Positions 26,557 through 36,170 of a stretch of 64,000 bases of DNA are shown here, piece by piece (the first letter of the stretch is position 1; each line of letters begins with the position of its first letter). Both the position numbers and the translations under genes were made by a program. This DNA is from Actinobaculum sp. 313 (GTDB lineage: Bacteria; Actinomycetota; Actinomycetes; Actinomycetales; Actinomycetaceae). The stretch spans positions 1,054,001-1,118,000 of the forward strand of contig NZ_CP029033.1 in the NCBI RefSeq assembly GCF_003073475.1, read 5' to 3'. The notes under the pieces were generated by a model that saw only the letters and a program-made list of their open reading frames with translations, had not been told where the DNA came from and searched no databases.

Positions 26557-27951
26557 GTGATGATGCACGCACAAGGCGTGATACGGCTCGCGGCGGGTGG
26601 GTCGAGCAGTGTGATTGACACCATCGGATGGTGGGGCGCGGTCGCGATGATCGGCACGGCCATCGCCTACGGCATGACGCTTCTCTTTTTCTCCTACCGA
26701 GCCCCGCGGTCACGCCGCAGGGCGCACGAGGCGGCGCTCCGCATGATCGATGGCCTGGAGAATGCTGATCAGATGGGATATCCCACCATGGTGGTCCTCG
26801 TTCCCTGTCTGAACGAGGCGACTGTCATTGAGGCGAGTATCCGCCGCCTTCTCGCCATACCGACACGCCAGCTCGATATCGTGGTAATTGACGATGCTTC
26901 AGATGACACAACCGCAGCGGTGCTGGATTCGATTCAGGATCCGCGCGTCACTGTGTTGCATCGGATCCCCCCATTCGCCCGACGCGGCAAGGGCGATGCT
27001 CTCAACGATGCCCTACGCCACGTTCGCCGACGCTACCGCGACCAGCCCGCCGAGGGCGTCGTCGTCGGCGTCGTCGATGCGGATGGACGACTCGATCCGG
27101 AGGGCATTACAACAGCGCGGTTGGCATTCTTGGATCCGAAGGTTGGAGCTGTGCAACTCGGCGTACGGATCAACAACCGGTTCCATTCCTTGCTTGCACG
27201 TATGCAGGACATGGAATTCGTCATCTTCACGGAGATCTTCCAGAAGGGGAGGCGGCATCTGGGCAGTGTAGGGATGGGTGGCAATGGCCAATTTGTGCGG
27301 CTGTCTGCCCTCAACTCTCTGGGCGAGCGGCCGTGGTCGGATTCATTGACCGAGGACTTCGACCTGGGAATTCGGCTGAACGCCAGTGGCTGGACGAATG
27401 AGTTCTCCGCCGAGGCCGTTGTGCACCAACAGGGTGTGACCCGACTGCGGCGCTTGGTACGTCAACGAGCTCGCTGGTTCCAGGGCAACCTGCAAGCCAG
27501 CCGCCTGATTGGGCATACCGTGCGCGAGCAGCACGGCAGAACCCGGACCGACTCCCTATACCAGATGCTGTCACCCTACCTGGTACTTGCCACATCGCTG
27601 TTGACCGCGTCCTTCGTCGTCGCATTGGTCGCAGTCGTACTTGCCGGTTCCGAGGGCGGGGAACGGAACTGGATGTGGTTGCTACTTGCGTACGTGCTCG
27701 CTTTCGGACCGGCTCTGATCTATGGCATTCGGTACTGGAGAGTCGAGAAGAAGAACGGCTTCGGTTTCTTTCGCGGACTGCTCTATTCTCATCTCTATGT
27801 TCTCTATAGCATGCTTGGTTATATCGTGGGATGGTGGGCCATGCTGCGGATGGTGTTCGGGTATACCGGCTGGCAGAAGACCAAGCGTGAGTCGGAGTCG
27901 CATGAAGCCATCGTCGGGACGGGTGCTGAAATTAAGGTTCATCCGGCGTGA
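26557..27951 (+). CDS. Membrane glycosyltransferase family 2 (processive exopolysaccharide synthase type)
   Basis: Inner-membrane glycosyltransferase of about 464 aa. One N-terminal membrane segment (about residues 20-46) precedes the catalytic domain with LVPCLNEA, the nucleotide-binding IDDASDDTT, VDADGRLDP, the acceptor site LTEDFDLGIRL and the processivity motif QRARW. Three C-terminal membrane segments follow. This layout matches poly-N-acetylglucosamine, hyaluronan and cellulose synthases. GAGG at 26546-26549 fits GTG 26557; an upstream GTG at 26551 and ATGs at 26560 and 26563 are alternatives. The stop overlaps the next start. The nucleotide-sugar is not determined; UDP-GlcNAc or UDP-ManNAc is suggested by the downstream 2-epimerase. 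Confidence 0.9.
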   Translation: MMMHAQGVIRLAAGGSSSVIDTIGWWGAVAMIGTAIAYGMTLLFFSYRAPRSRRRAHEAALRMIDGLENADQMGYPTMVVLVPCLNEATVIEASIRRLLAIPTRQLDIVVIDDASDDTTAAVLDSIQDPRVTVLHRIPPFARRGKGDALNDALRHVRRRYRDQPAEGVVVGVVDADGRLDPEGITTARLAFLDPKVGAVQLGVRINNRFHSLLARMQDMEFVIFTEIFQKGRRHLGSVGMGGNGQFVRLSALNSLGERPWSDSLTEDFDLGIRLNASGWTNEFSAEAVVHQQGVTRLRRLVRQRARWFQGNLQASRLIGHTVREQHGRTRTDSLYQMLSPYLVLATSLLTASFVVALVAVVLAGSEGGERNWMWLLLAYVLAFGPALIYGIRYWRVEKKNGFGFFRGLLYSHLYVLYSMLGYIVGWWAMLRMVFGYTGWQKTKRESESHEAIVGTGAEIKVHPA

Positions 27952-28628
27952 AGCGACGCGGTGGGCGTTATCAGATTATCGCGACATTACTGGCGGCGTT
28001 AGTGGGATGCACGATAGGAATCGTGGTGTTTCGTTCAGTTCCTGATAGGTGTCCGGGCTGGGGCGTCGTCTACGACGGCTACGGTAGGGTGACATGCGAG
28101 AGCGGGACTATCCATCTTGTGCCTGCCCCCGCCACGCATGATGACGAGACGCATTCGGCGCTTCTAGTGGAAAATGGCGCCATCGGCACCGCGAATTCGG
28201 ATCCACGCGCCATTGGAGCGAAGGTCACCACGAACAAACAGCTACGGCAGGGCGACGCGAATTCGTGGGAGGTGGGTTGGTTCGTATGGGGTTACGAGGA
28301 TCCGCAGCACTTCTACGCGCTACTTCTCAAACCGAACGGGTGGGAGATAACGAAACGCGACCCGCAGTATGAGGGCGGGCAGCGTTTTCTTGCGACGGGG
28401 GAAGATCCCTCTTTCAAGATCGGTACCACGCACACGATCGTGATAACTGGTAACGGGAAGGATGGAGATTTCACAGTCCGGGTGGATGGCAAGAAGATCA
28501 CCAGGATCAGTGACACGGAACGTCCGTATTCGCTAGGTGTCGTCGCACTGTACGCGGAGGATGCGGATGTCACCTTCTCGGACATATGGGCCACCTACTC
28601 AACGTCGGAAACAGCTCCGGAAAGGTAG
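27948..28628 (+). CDS. Membrane-anchored extracellular protein with a jelly-roll-like domain
   Basis: A 226-aa protein with one N-terminal membrane segment (residues 9-27, IIATLLAALVGCTIGIVVF) and an outside domain. The rest, with WEVGWFVWGYEDPQHFYALL, HTIVITGNGKDGDFTVRVDG and SLGVVALYAEDADVTFSDI, has the alternating pattern of a concanavalin/LamG or DUF1080-like beta sandwich that binds glycans. No catalytic residues could be assigned. GTG 27948 overlaps the glycosyltransferase stop by 4 nt, so it probably acts with that enzyme, perhaps by holding the emerging polymer. The family call is tentative. Confidence 0.72.
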   Translation: MKRRGGRYQIIATLLAALVGCTIGIVVFRSVPDRCPGWGVVYDGYGRVTCESGTIHLVPAPATHDDETHSALLVENGAIGTANSDPRAIGAKVTTNKQLRQGDANSWEVGWFVWGYEDPQHFYALLLKPNGWEITKRDPQYEGGQRFLATGEDPSFKIGTTHTIVITGNGKDGDFTVRVDGKKITRISDTERPYSLGVVALYAEDADVTFSDIWATYSTSETAPER

Positions 28629-28767
28629 CTATTAAGGAACGGTAAATTGATGTGTCACCGTTGCGGGGGCGGCAAATGCGGCGGTGGAGACCAGGGCAGG
28701 CAACGCATTGGCCCTGTACTCGTTATTGGGCGCACAAGCGGGTACTGGCATAACAAAGGAAAGGACA

Positions 28768-29979
28768 ATGGAAAGAGCGGAAGATACCGCTGTACGGGGT
28801 ACTGCCGAACGACAGGTATCCGCAACCCCGCTGCGCGTCATGCTGGTGTACGGCACCCGCCCCGAGGCGATTAAGATGGCGCCTCTGGCTCTGGCGATGG
28901 ACAAGAGCCCGCAATTCGAACCAATATGTGTGGTTACGGGACAGCACCGTGAGATGTTAGATCAGGTTAACGCCTTCTTTGGCATTACTCCTGATAGTGA
29001 TCTCGGTATTCATCGGCCCGGTCAGACCTTGACACAGGTGACAACTGGAACTCTGGAAGGGGTTGGCGGCGTACTTGACTCGCTCGCACCGGATGCGGTG
29101 ATGGTTCAGGGCGACACAACGTCCGCTTTTGCGGCCGGATTGGCTGCCTTCTATCGCAATATCCCGCTCTTTCATGTCGAGGCTGGGCTGCGTACCGGTA
29201 ACTTGCGTTCTCCGTTCCCCGAGGAGGGTAACCGGCGTCTACTCGGACAGATCTCGTCAATTCATTTCCCGCCGACGGCGGGCTCGCGGGAGAATCTGCT
29301 GCGGGAGAATGTCAGCCCCATGCAGATGCATGTTACCGGAAATACGGTGATCGATGCTCTCCATTTGGCGGTGCAGCGTCCGTTGCCGTCCGATGACTCT
29401 GTTCTTGATGCGCTTGTCGCGGATCGGGAACGTCGCCTCGTGTTGGTGACCGCACATCGACGCGAGTCATGGGGGGAACCGATGATAGGCATTGCCCGAG
29501 GCATAGCAACGGCGGCTCACGCAAACCCGGAGACGACCTTCATCCTGCCGGTGCACCGCAACCCGATTGTACGAGGTGCGCTTCTACCCGTCGTCGAGAA
29601 GATCGACAATGTTCTTGTCACGGAACCGCTTGAATACGGTGCCTTCTGCACGGTAATGAACCGGGCGGAGCTCGTGGTGACCGATTCCGGGGGTATCCAG
29701 GAGGAAGCGCCGGCTCTTTCCAAGCCGGTACTCGTGCTGCGCGACAACACCGAACGGCCGGAGGCGATTGAGTTCGGCGTCGCGAAGTTGATCGGCACCG
29801 GGCCTGAACGAATTGCCTCTGAAATCAATACGCTGCTGCGTGATCGCGATGCCTACGCGGCAATGGCGCATGCCGTCAATCCCTATGGAGACGGGCGTGC
29901 AAGTCAGCGTATTCTCGCTGCTGCCGCGCACTATTTCGGACGCGGGGAAGCGGAGCCGGACTTTGCCCCCGGACGCTGA
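28768..29979 (+). CDS. wecB: UDP-N-acetylglucosamine 2-epimerase (non-hydrolysing)
   Basis: Interconverts UDP-GlcNAc and UDP-ManNAc in the cytoplasm. The 403-aa protein has YGTRPEAIKMAPL, TGQHREML, VQGDTTSAFAAGLAAFY, FHVEAGLRTGN, PEEGNRRL and TDSGGIQEEAPAL, all diagnostic of WecB/MnaA. ATG 28768 is preceded by AAAGGAAAGGAC; the frame is open further up without support. About 139 nt separate it from the jelly-roll gene. In Actinomycetota ManNAc can enter cell-wall glycopolymers; here the position suggests precursor supply for the polymer made by the GT2 enzyme. Confidence 0.95.
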   Translation: MERAEDTAVRGTAERQVSATPLRVMLVYGTRPEAIKMAPLALAMDKSPQFEPICVVTGQHREMLDQVNAFFGITPDSDLGIHRPGQTLTQVTTGTLEGVGGVLDSLAPDAVMVQGDTTSAFAAGLAAFYRNIPLFHVEAGLRTGNLRSPFPEEGNRRLLGQISSIHFPPTAGSRENLLRENVSPMQMHVTGNTVIDALHLAVQRPLPSDDSVLDALVADRERRLVLVTAHRRESWGEPMIGIARGIATAAHANPETTFILPVHRNPIVRGALLPVVEKIDNVLVTEPLEYGAFCTVMNRAELVVTDSGGIQEEAPALSKPVLVLRDNTERPEAIEFGVAKLIGTGPERIASEINTLLRDRDAYAAMAHAVNPYGDGRASQRILAAAAHYFGRGEAEPDFAPGR

Positions 29980-30114
29980 GCCCCATCCGAGTCGGGAATT
30001 GTCCGAGTTCAAGATGCTCCTGGGCTGACAACCGGCCGCCGAACTCACGGGTTGCTCGGACGTCTCGGTGCGTGTGCTCGAAGGTACGCGCGCTGATAGA
30101 GAGGAAAGAAACGA

Positions 30115-32109
30115 ATGCGAAAGATGCGTGTGAGTGCGCACAAAACACCATTTGCCCTGACAAGCGCCGCACTGTGCGCCGCTCTGGTCTTGGCAACACC
30201 GGCGATGGCCGGTGAGCGAGACACCGGTGATACCAATGGTGATCTTCTGGATGTGCCGACGATGAATGTCACGGCGCCCGATCTGGATCCCACCGGTGCG
30301 CTCGAAGGGGCGCAGGAAGCGGAGGAGGGGACGTCCGAGTCGACTCTGGTCACAGATAATCCGCTCGAATCGCCTGAGGAACCCCTTGCCGCCGCCCAGA
30401 ACGTACTGCCATTGGAGGCGAGCGGTGCGGAGGTCGACCTCGCGAGCGATATTGATACGTCATACACGCCCGCACCGATCCGCGATCTCGCCGCCAGTGA
30501 CACGCCGGTGCCCGACTCTGCGGTGACCTTCGGTGACGCGGAGGGAGCCGCGCACGCGCTCGTACTGTATGACTCAACCGGTGACTATGCGCAGTTGGCT
30601 GAGAGCTACGCGATTGGTACGAGTACCCTCGCCACGCATTTTGGTCTGGTGACGGCTGTACCGGTGGCGGACTACACCGCGGGGCTAGCGGGCCGTTACG
30701 ACGGCGTTGTGTACCTTGGATCCACCTACGATGAGCCGCTTCCGGAGGCATTCGTCTCCGATGTTCTCACTGGAGACGTTCCGGTGCTGTGGGCCGGTTT
30801 CAACATCTGGGAGTTGGCCGCCACCGATGAGAATCGCGCCGCGTTCGCCTCTCGATATGGATGGGACGCCGCGACGTCGTACATCGATTCGAGTGATGTC
30901 GTCGCCTCGATTACGTATGATGACCAGGTCCTGACTCGCGACACCGCCAATTCGGGCGGCATTATTGCGCCGCATGTAACCGACGAAGATGCCGTCACAG
31001 TGCTCGGTACTGCCACCTGCACCAGCGACGGAGTGACAGTTCAGGACTGTGCGCCAATCGCCCAGACCACCGGCAGTTCCTTCCCCTGGGCGATCCGCTC
31101 CGGAAATCTGACCTATATTGGCGAGATCCCGCTGTCCTATATGAGTGAAACGGATCGATACCTGGCGTTCTCCGACTTGCTCTGTCAGCTTCTTGCTCCC
31201 GGTGTTGTCACGGAAAAGACGGCGGCTATTCGCATCGAGGATATTAGCCCGGGAACGGACGCCGAGGAATTGGAGGAGCTCGTTGATTACCTCGTCGGTG
31301 CGGGTGTGCCATTCCAGATGGCGGTGGTGCCGTACTATGTCGACCCCACCGGCGTGTATAACAACGGTGTGCCGGAGGCGTTGACTTTCGCGGACAACCA
31401 AGAGGTGCTAGCGGTGATCCAATACGCGCAGAAACACGGTGGAACGGTGATCCAACACGGCACGACGCATCAATACGGCACGCTTAATAATCCCTACGAC
31501 GCGGTGAGTACCGACGACTTCGAGTTCTACCGCTCCTACTGCACCGACACGGCCGACGGCAGCGGGGGTGCGGTGGCCTGCCAGGAGAACTCGTGGGTGC
31601 AACTGGTGGGTGCCCTGCCCGACGACAGTGCAGCATGGGCGAGCGAGCGCGCATTGATCGGGCAAACGGCATTGACCGAAGCCGGTCTGGGCGAGGTGCA
31701 GATTTGGGAGACGCCGCATTATGCCGCTACCGCCGCCAGTTACCAGGGGATTGGACAGGTGTACAACACGCGGTATGAACGCGAACTGTTCTTCCCCGGC
31801 CAGCTCAACAAGGCCATGAGTGGCGCGGCGGGTCATTTCGGTCAGTTCTTCCCCTACACGGTGACCGACATTTACGGCACGAAGATTCTTCCCGAAAATC
31901 TCGGCAACTTTGAACCGGAGGAATATAACAACCATGCGGCGCGCACCGGGCAGGACCTGGTGGAGAACGCTCGGGCGAATCTAGTTGTCGACCAGGGCAA
32001 TGCCAGTTTCTTCTTCCATCCTGGCTATCCGGTGGCGGAGCTGCAGACGGCGGTAGAGGGCATACAAGGCCTGGGATACACCTTTGTTCCGGCTACCGAG
32101 TTGAACTAG
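30115..32109 (+). CDS. Secreted DUF2334 protein, polysaccharide-deacetylase-like
   Basis: Exported protein of 664 aa with a signal peptide ending near PAMAGE. Residues 35-125 are acidic and low-complexity. Residues of about 140-330 resemble a GATase/flavodoxin-like fold (ALVLYDSTGDYAQLAESYA; GVVYLGS). The C-terminal DUF2334 domain carries IRIEDI (metal Asp near 376), QHGTTHQYG (HxxxH near 448-452), WETPHYAAT and FFFHPGYP, which correspond to the catalytic motifs of NodB-type deacetylases. It probably removes acetyl groups from a secreted amino-sugar polymer, in the way PgaB/IcaB do; the substrate is inferred from the neighbouring synthase and epimerase. GAGAGGAAAG precedes ATG 30115. Confidence 0.88.
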   Translation: MRKMRVSAHKTPFALTSAALCAALVLATPAMAGERDTGDTNGDLLDVPTMNVTAPDLDPTGALEGAQEAEEGTSESTLVTDNPLESPEEPLAAAQNVLPLEASGAEVDLASDIDTSYTPAPIRDLAASDTPVPDSAVTFGDAEGAAHALVLYDSTGDYAQLAESYAIGTSTLATHFGLVTAVPVADYTAGLAGRYDGVVYLGSTYDEPLPEAFVSDVLTGDVPVLWAGFNIWELAATDENRAAFASRYGWDAATSYIDSSDVVASITYDDQVLTRDTANSGGIIAPHVTDEDAVTVLGTATCTSDGVTVQDCAPIAQTTGSSFPWAIRSGNLTYIGEIPLSYMSETDRYLAFSDLLCQLLAPGVVTEKTAAIRIEDISPGTDAEELEELVDYLVGAGVPFQMAVVPYYVDPTGVYNNGVPEALTFADNQEVLAVIQYAQKHGGTVIQHGTTHQYGTLNNPYDAVSTDDFEFYRSYCTDTADGSGGAVACQENSWVQLVGALPDDSAAWASERALIGQTALTEAGLGEVQIWETPHYAATAASYQGIGQVYNTRYERELFFPGQLNKAMSGAAGHFGQFFPYTVTDIYGTKILPENLGNFEPEEYNNHAARTGQDLVENARANLVVDQGNASFFFHPGYPVAELQTAVEGIQGLGYTFVPATELN

Positions 32110-32523
32110 CCGAGGTCTACAGAGTCGCGTGACCGAGCTGAGGAGCGGCCGAGTCCGGTGGGCGAATGGCACAGTGGTGTCCGCCTACCGGACTCGCGGA
32201 TTCGTCTAGCTGGAGTGTACTCACACGTGACAGAGGGGTGGCTGTACCGCGAATGCGTGCCGCTGGTGCGGCGTCGGCAGTAGGAAGAGCGAGCGAGCAG
32301 CGCCCGCCCTTCTGCTTTCTGCTGCACGGAGTTATGTGCGCCGGTGAGGGCTCAGGCGGCGAAGGGCAGATTTTGCGGCTATGATCGCCTACCGTCATGG
32401 TTCTCTACCCGCCGTAGTAGAGATGCTAGGAAAGGGACGCCAGGAACTTGCTGCTGCGTCGCCTGTCATGGCTCTGCCTGCCCCGCCTTGCCTGCCCCGC
32501 GTTGCCTGCCTCCCGGCCGAGTC
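32110..32523. other. Convergent intergenic region
   Basis: No supported gene. It separates the DUF2334 gene (plus) from DUF3107 (minus). A 14-bp unit beginning TGCCTGCC is repeated three times in tandem at 32475-32516, right before the DUF3107 stop. The third copy is diverged. Confidence 0.5.
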
Positions 32524-32751
32524 TCAGCCGGTGAAGCCGAATCCGACGCGACGGCTTTCATTGGCGGCAATCTCAACGTAGCCGATGGCATCGGCGGGGA
32601 CCACAACCACCCGACCGTGCGAATCTGACAGCCGCAACGGTGTTCCGTTCTCAATTGCGGTGGCGACGGCGGCTTCGACCTCACCGGCGGAGTTTTCAAC
32701 GTCAACGGAAACCTCGCGTGTGACGTTACGAATGCCGATATTGACTTCCAT
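32524..32751 (-). CDS. DUF3107 small protein
   Basis: A 75-residue protein starting MEVNIGIRNVTREVSVDVE and ending VGFGFTG, matching the actinobacterial DUF3107 family of unknown function. ATG 32751 follows GAGGAACCT. The open frame runs up to 33012 but has no conserved content above this start. It lies divergently next to adnA, as in many actinobacteria. Confidence 0.9.
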   Translation of the reverse strand: MEVNIGIRNVTREVSVDVENSAGEVEAAVATAIENGTPLRLSDSHGRVVVVPADAIGYVEIAANESRRVGFGFTG

Positions 32752-32966
32752 AGGTTCCTCGATCCCCCGGACTTCCAGGATATAGTAGTCTGCGTTTGTC
32801 GGGCGTAGGCCCGGATCTTCTATCAGCTTAGCGGGCGTGCGTGTTGGCTCCCAGCGACGGGTGCGGGTTTTTCGCGGAGCGAAATGTGTGGGAGCCTGCC
32901 GATAGAGTTGAGCATATGCGGTGCGCAAAAGGAAATGACGGCGCTCGGGTATGAAAGGAGGCAGGA

Positions 32967-35900
32967 ATGGGCACGGATCTGCAACCAACTCAGTGGCAGT
33001 TGGACCGATCACAGCTGGCAGCGCTGGACGCGGCGCGAGCCGCCGCCCGTCTCGCTTTGCTTGGCTCGCCCGGGACGGGTAAGACTACGGTGCTCGAGGC
33101 ACTGGTACGCCGCGAACTGGCCGCCAACTCTGATGCGATGATCGCACTGGTCACACAGGATCGGCGGGCGGCGTTCGACGTGCGTAATCGCCTGTCATTG
33201 GCTCTCGGCGGCCTTCCGGGCAATGTTCGCGTTGCAACGCTGTCGTCGTTCGCTTTTCACATCGTTCAAGCCTACGCACAGGCCGTTGGTAGGCGCAGCC
33301 CGGAGCTTATCTCTGGGCCGGACGAGGATTCACTTATTGCGGCGGTGTTAGAGGATCCGACCATCCGCTTCCCGTCCTTCGTCACGCCGGAGGTGCGCAC
33401 CCTGCCGGGTTTTCGTGCCCAGATACGCGACCTGATCACCCGCGCGGCAGAGTTGGGCTACTCTGCTGCGGAACTGGAGGAGTTGGGGCGGCAGCGCAAC
33501 GAGCCGATATGGGTGTCAGGAGCTGCTGTCATGCGCAGCTATGAGCTTCTCACAGAGGCTAGAGACGCTTTTGCGGGGGATGCCTCCGCCCCCGACAGGC
33601 TTGACCACGTCCATTTGCTCGGGGCGGCAGCGGCGATGCTGAGCACTTGGGATGATATGGCGTCCTCCCCAAGCGGGCAGAAGGTCGTCCGTCCAAGATG
33701 GGACTGGGTGTTGATTGATGACGCGCAGAATGCGCCACGATCACTTTTGGCATTGCTGAGTCAACTGGCGGCCGATGGTGCAGGAGTCATTGTGGCGGGC
33801 GATCCGGACGGCGCTGTGCAGGGTTTTCGTGGCGGTGTTGCATCGCTACCCGGTGATCTCACTGCCCCGGCTCCGCTGGGCATGGGTCTACAGCCGCTCT
33901 ATTTGACGCAACGCCACCGGGGTGGCAACGCTTTGGCGGGGATAGCTGACGAACTCGTGTCATGTATCCGAGTAGGTGGTGGGCAAATTGCACAGCGCAG
34001 GGCACAAGCAGGGCACGATCCAGACCGTGTTGAAGGGCGTAGTTTCGTTCATGCGGAGGAAGAGGCTGCGGCGATCGCGCGCCATATGCGAGAACTACAC
34101 GTGCTCGAGGGCATTCCCTATGGCACGATGGCCGTTGTTACGCGGTCACGTACGATGCACAGCACTCTTCGCAATAGCCTGATACGGCGCGGGGTGCCGG
34201 TGGAACAGGTCGGCTCTGATCGTCCGTTGCGCGAGCAGCCGGCTGTGTCAACTCTGCTGGAGACGGTCAGACTTGCCCTAGGCATGCCTGTACATATTGA
34301 GCACGTACTCACCTCGCTCATCGTCGGCATCGATCCGCTCGAACTACGCCGCATGCAACGAGTACTACGCGGATATGCGCTTGCTGCAGATACGCCGGTG
34401 CGTGTGCCGGACCTGTTACAGGTCGTGGTGGAAGGGCCCGAGCGCCTCAGTGCACTCGCACCGCGTGGTGTTGAACCCCTGATGCGAGCCGCGCGGCTGT
34501 TGCAGCGAATACGGCAGGTCGCGCAGACATCGCACCGTCAGGCGGAAGAGGTGCTCTGGGTGGCATGGGATGGAAGTGGACGTGCCGATGCGTGGCAGCA
34601 GCAGTCCTTACGCGCAGGTGTGGAAGGAGACGCAGCTGACGCCTATCTTGACAGCGTCATCCAGCTTTTTCATTTGGCGCAGCGAATGGCAGATCGGGAT
34701 CCACATGTCACCATTGAAGCGTTGCTGTCGGAACTGGAAGTACAGAACCTTCCTGAGGATTCCATTGCGCGAATGGGAGCGGGTATTGATGCGGTAGCAC
34801 TGACCACTCCGGCCGGGTGCCAAGGCCGCGAGTGGGACCACGTCGTCGTCGCCGGTCTGAATGAGGGAGTCTGGCCAAATCTGCGCCTGCGTGACGGATA
34901 CACGCGTACCGGTCGGTTGACGCAAATCGCAACCGGTCGCGAGGTCGGCGGGGGCAGTGAGTACCGTCGGGAGGCGGTGGAGGATGTTCTCGACGACGAA
35001 CTCCGTCTGCTGCACCACAGCATCACCAGGGCGCGTAGGTCACTCCTTATCACCTGCACGCATTCAGCTGATTCGCAGCCATCCAGGTTCTTTTCCGCCA
35101 TGGGATTCGGCTCGAACGGGCCAGAACTGCGTTCACCGGAGCCTCTCCAACCCGATTTTGATTTGACCTCACTGGTGGGCGAATTACGGCAGGCTCTGGA
35201 TACCCGGGCGGGCGTACAGGCGCAGGAACTTTTGACGCGTTTACAGCAGGAGGGAGTCACAGCTGCGGATCCTGCGCGTTGGCTGGACGAACTCCAACCA
35301 ACGGTGCGGAAAGGAGTCCGTCATGCCGCCCATGTGTCGCCGTCGCGTGTTGAACGTCTGCTTGACTGCCCCCTGCAAGCGTTCTTCAGCAATATTGGAG
35401 GGGAGGACGGCGATGGAACAAGCGCAGCGCAACTCGGCACGCTGATTCATTCGATCGCGGAAGACTATCCGCATGGAAGTGAAGCTGAGCTGTTGGCGGT
35501 GTTGGAGAACAGATGGCGGCAGGTGCTGCCGGATCCGCACTCCGGGCAGCTTGCGCACCGGGACTACAGACAGGCGCAGGAAATGATTCGTGCGCTCGCC
35601 GCCTACATGGCTGAGCACCCCGAAGACGTGGTCACCGAACAGCATCTGTCAGTGGCCGTCGCCGACAATGCGCATCTGTCCGCCACACTTGATCGACTCT
35701 CCGGCAGCGATGACGGTGTGCTTATTGCCGACCTCAAGACGGGAAAGAACGTGCCGGGTAAGGCAGCAGCTGCTGATAACGTACAGCTTCAGCTGTACCA
35801 GTGGGCGTTTGAACGTCTCACGGCAGATGGCGCGGTGAACGATCCGGGTAAGGTGAACCGACCTGGCGAGACGAAAGAACGTGGCGAGGCGAACCCACCG

Positions 35901-36170
35901 GGACGGCTTGCGGAAAACTTCCAATACGGTGTGCGTAGTGTGGGTGCACAGCTCGTCTACCTTCGAGCGCGGTTGAAGAGCGGTATGCCAACCATACGGG
36001 AGCAGCAGCCCCTGGATAGTCAGACCAGGCAACGAGCGGCTGATCGCATTCGGGTAGCTGTGGATCTGTTAGCGGCTGACCAGCTTCCGGCTCATCCGTC
36101 GAGTCTGTGCCGTACCTGCCCGTTCACCGCAGCATGCCCGGTGCTACCAGAAGGGCGAATGTTCTCATGA
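32967..36170 (+). CDS. adnA: AdnA-type helicase-nuclease subunit with Fe-S nuclease domain
   Basis: Subunit of the actinobacterial AdnAB double-strand-break resection motor (1067 aa; family about 1050). N-terminal UvrD/Rep-like helicase domain with Walker A GSPGTGKTT (about 33-41). The Walker B/motif II reads LIDDAQNAPRS, with Asp where UvrD-type motors have the catalytic Glu. The C-terminal PD-(D/E)XK nuclease domain has LIADLKTGKN and QLQLYQWA near 920-940. It is bracketed by cysteines (LLDCPLQAFF near 800; CRTCPFTAAC near 1047) that should hold a 4Fe-4S cluster as in AddB. AAAGGAGGCAGG precedes ATG 32967. Its stop overlaps the adnB start by 4 nt. Confidence 0.92.
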   Translation: MGTDLQPTQWQLDRSQLAALDAARAAARLALLGSPGTGKTTVLEALVRRELAANSDAMIALVTQDRRAAFDVRNRLSLALGGLPGNVRVATLSSFAFHIVQAYAQAVGRRSPELISGPDEDSLIAAVLEDPTIRFPSFVTPEVRTLPGFRAQIRDLITRAAELGYSAAELEELGRQRNEPIWVSGAAVMRSYELLTEARDAFAGDASAPDRLDHVHLLGAAAAMLSTWDDMASSPSGQKVVRPRWDWVLIDDAQNAPRSLLALLSQLAADGAGVIVAGDPDGAVQGFRGGVASLPGDLTAPAPLGMGLQPLYLTQRHRGGNALAGIADELVSCIRVGGGQIAQRRAQAGHDPDRVEGRSFVHAEEEAAAIARHMRELHVLEGIPYGTMAVVTRSRTMHSTLRNSLIRRGVPVEQVGSDRPLREQPAVSTLLETVRLALGMPVHIEHVLTSLIVGIDPLELRRMQRVLRGYALAADTPVRVPDLLQVVVEGPERLSALAPRGVEPLMRAARLLQRIRQVAQTSHRQAEEVLWVAWDGSGRADAWQQQSLRAGVEGDAADAYLDSVIQLFHLAQRMADRDPHVTIEALLSELEVQNLPEDSIARMGAGIDAVALTTPAGCQGREWDHVVVAGLNEGVWPNLRLRDGYTRTGRLTQIATGREVGGGSEYRREAVEDVLDDELRLLHHSITRARRSLLITCTHSADSQPSRFFSAMGFGSNGPELRSPEPLQPDFDLTSLVGELRQALDTRAGVQAQELLTRLQQEGVTAADPARWLDELQPTVRKGVRHAAHVSPSRVERLLDCPLQAFFSNIGGEDGDGTSAAQLGTLIHSIAEDYPHGSEAELLAVLENRWRQVLPDPHSGQLAHRDYRQAQEMIRALAAYMAEHPEDVVTEQHLSVAVADNAHLSATLDRLSGSDDGVLIADLKTGKNVPGKAAAADNVQLQLYQWAFERLTADGAVNDPGKVNRPGETKERGEANPPGRLAENFQYGVRSVGAQLVYLRARLKSGMPTIREQQPLDSQTRQRAADRIRVAVDLLAADQLPAHPSSLCRTCPFTAACPVLPEGRMFS

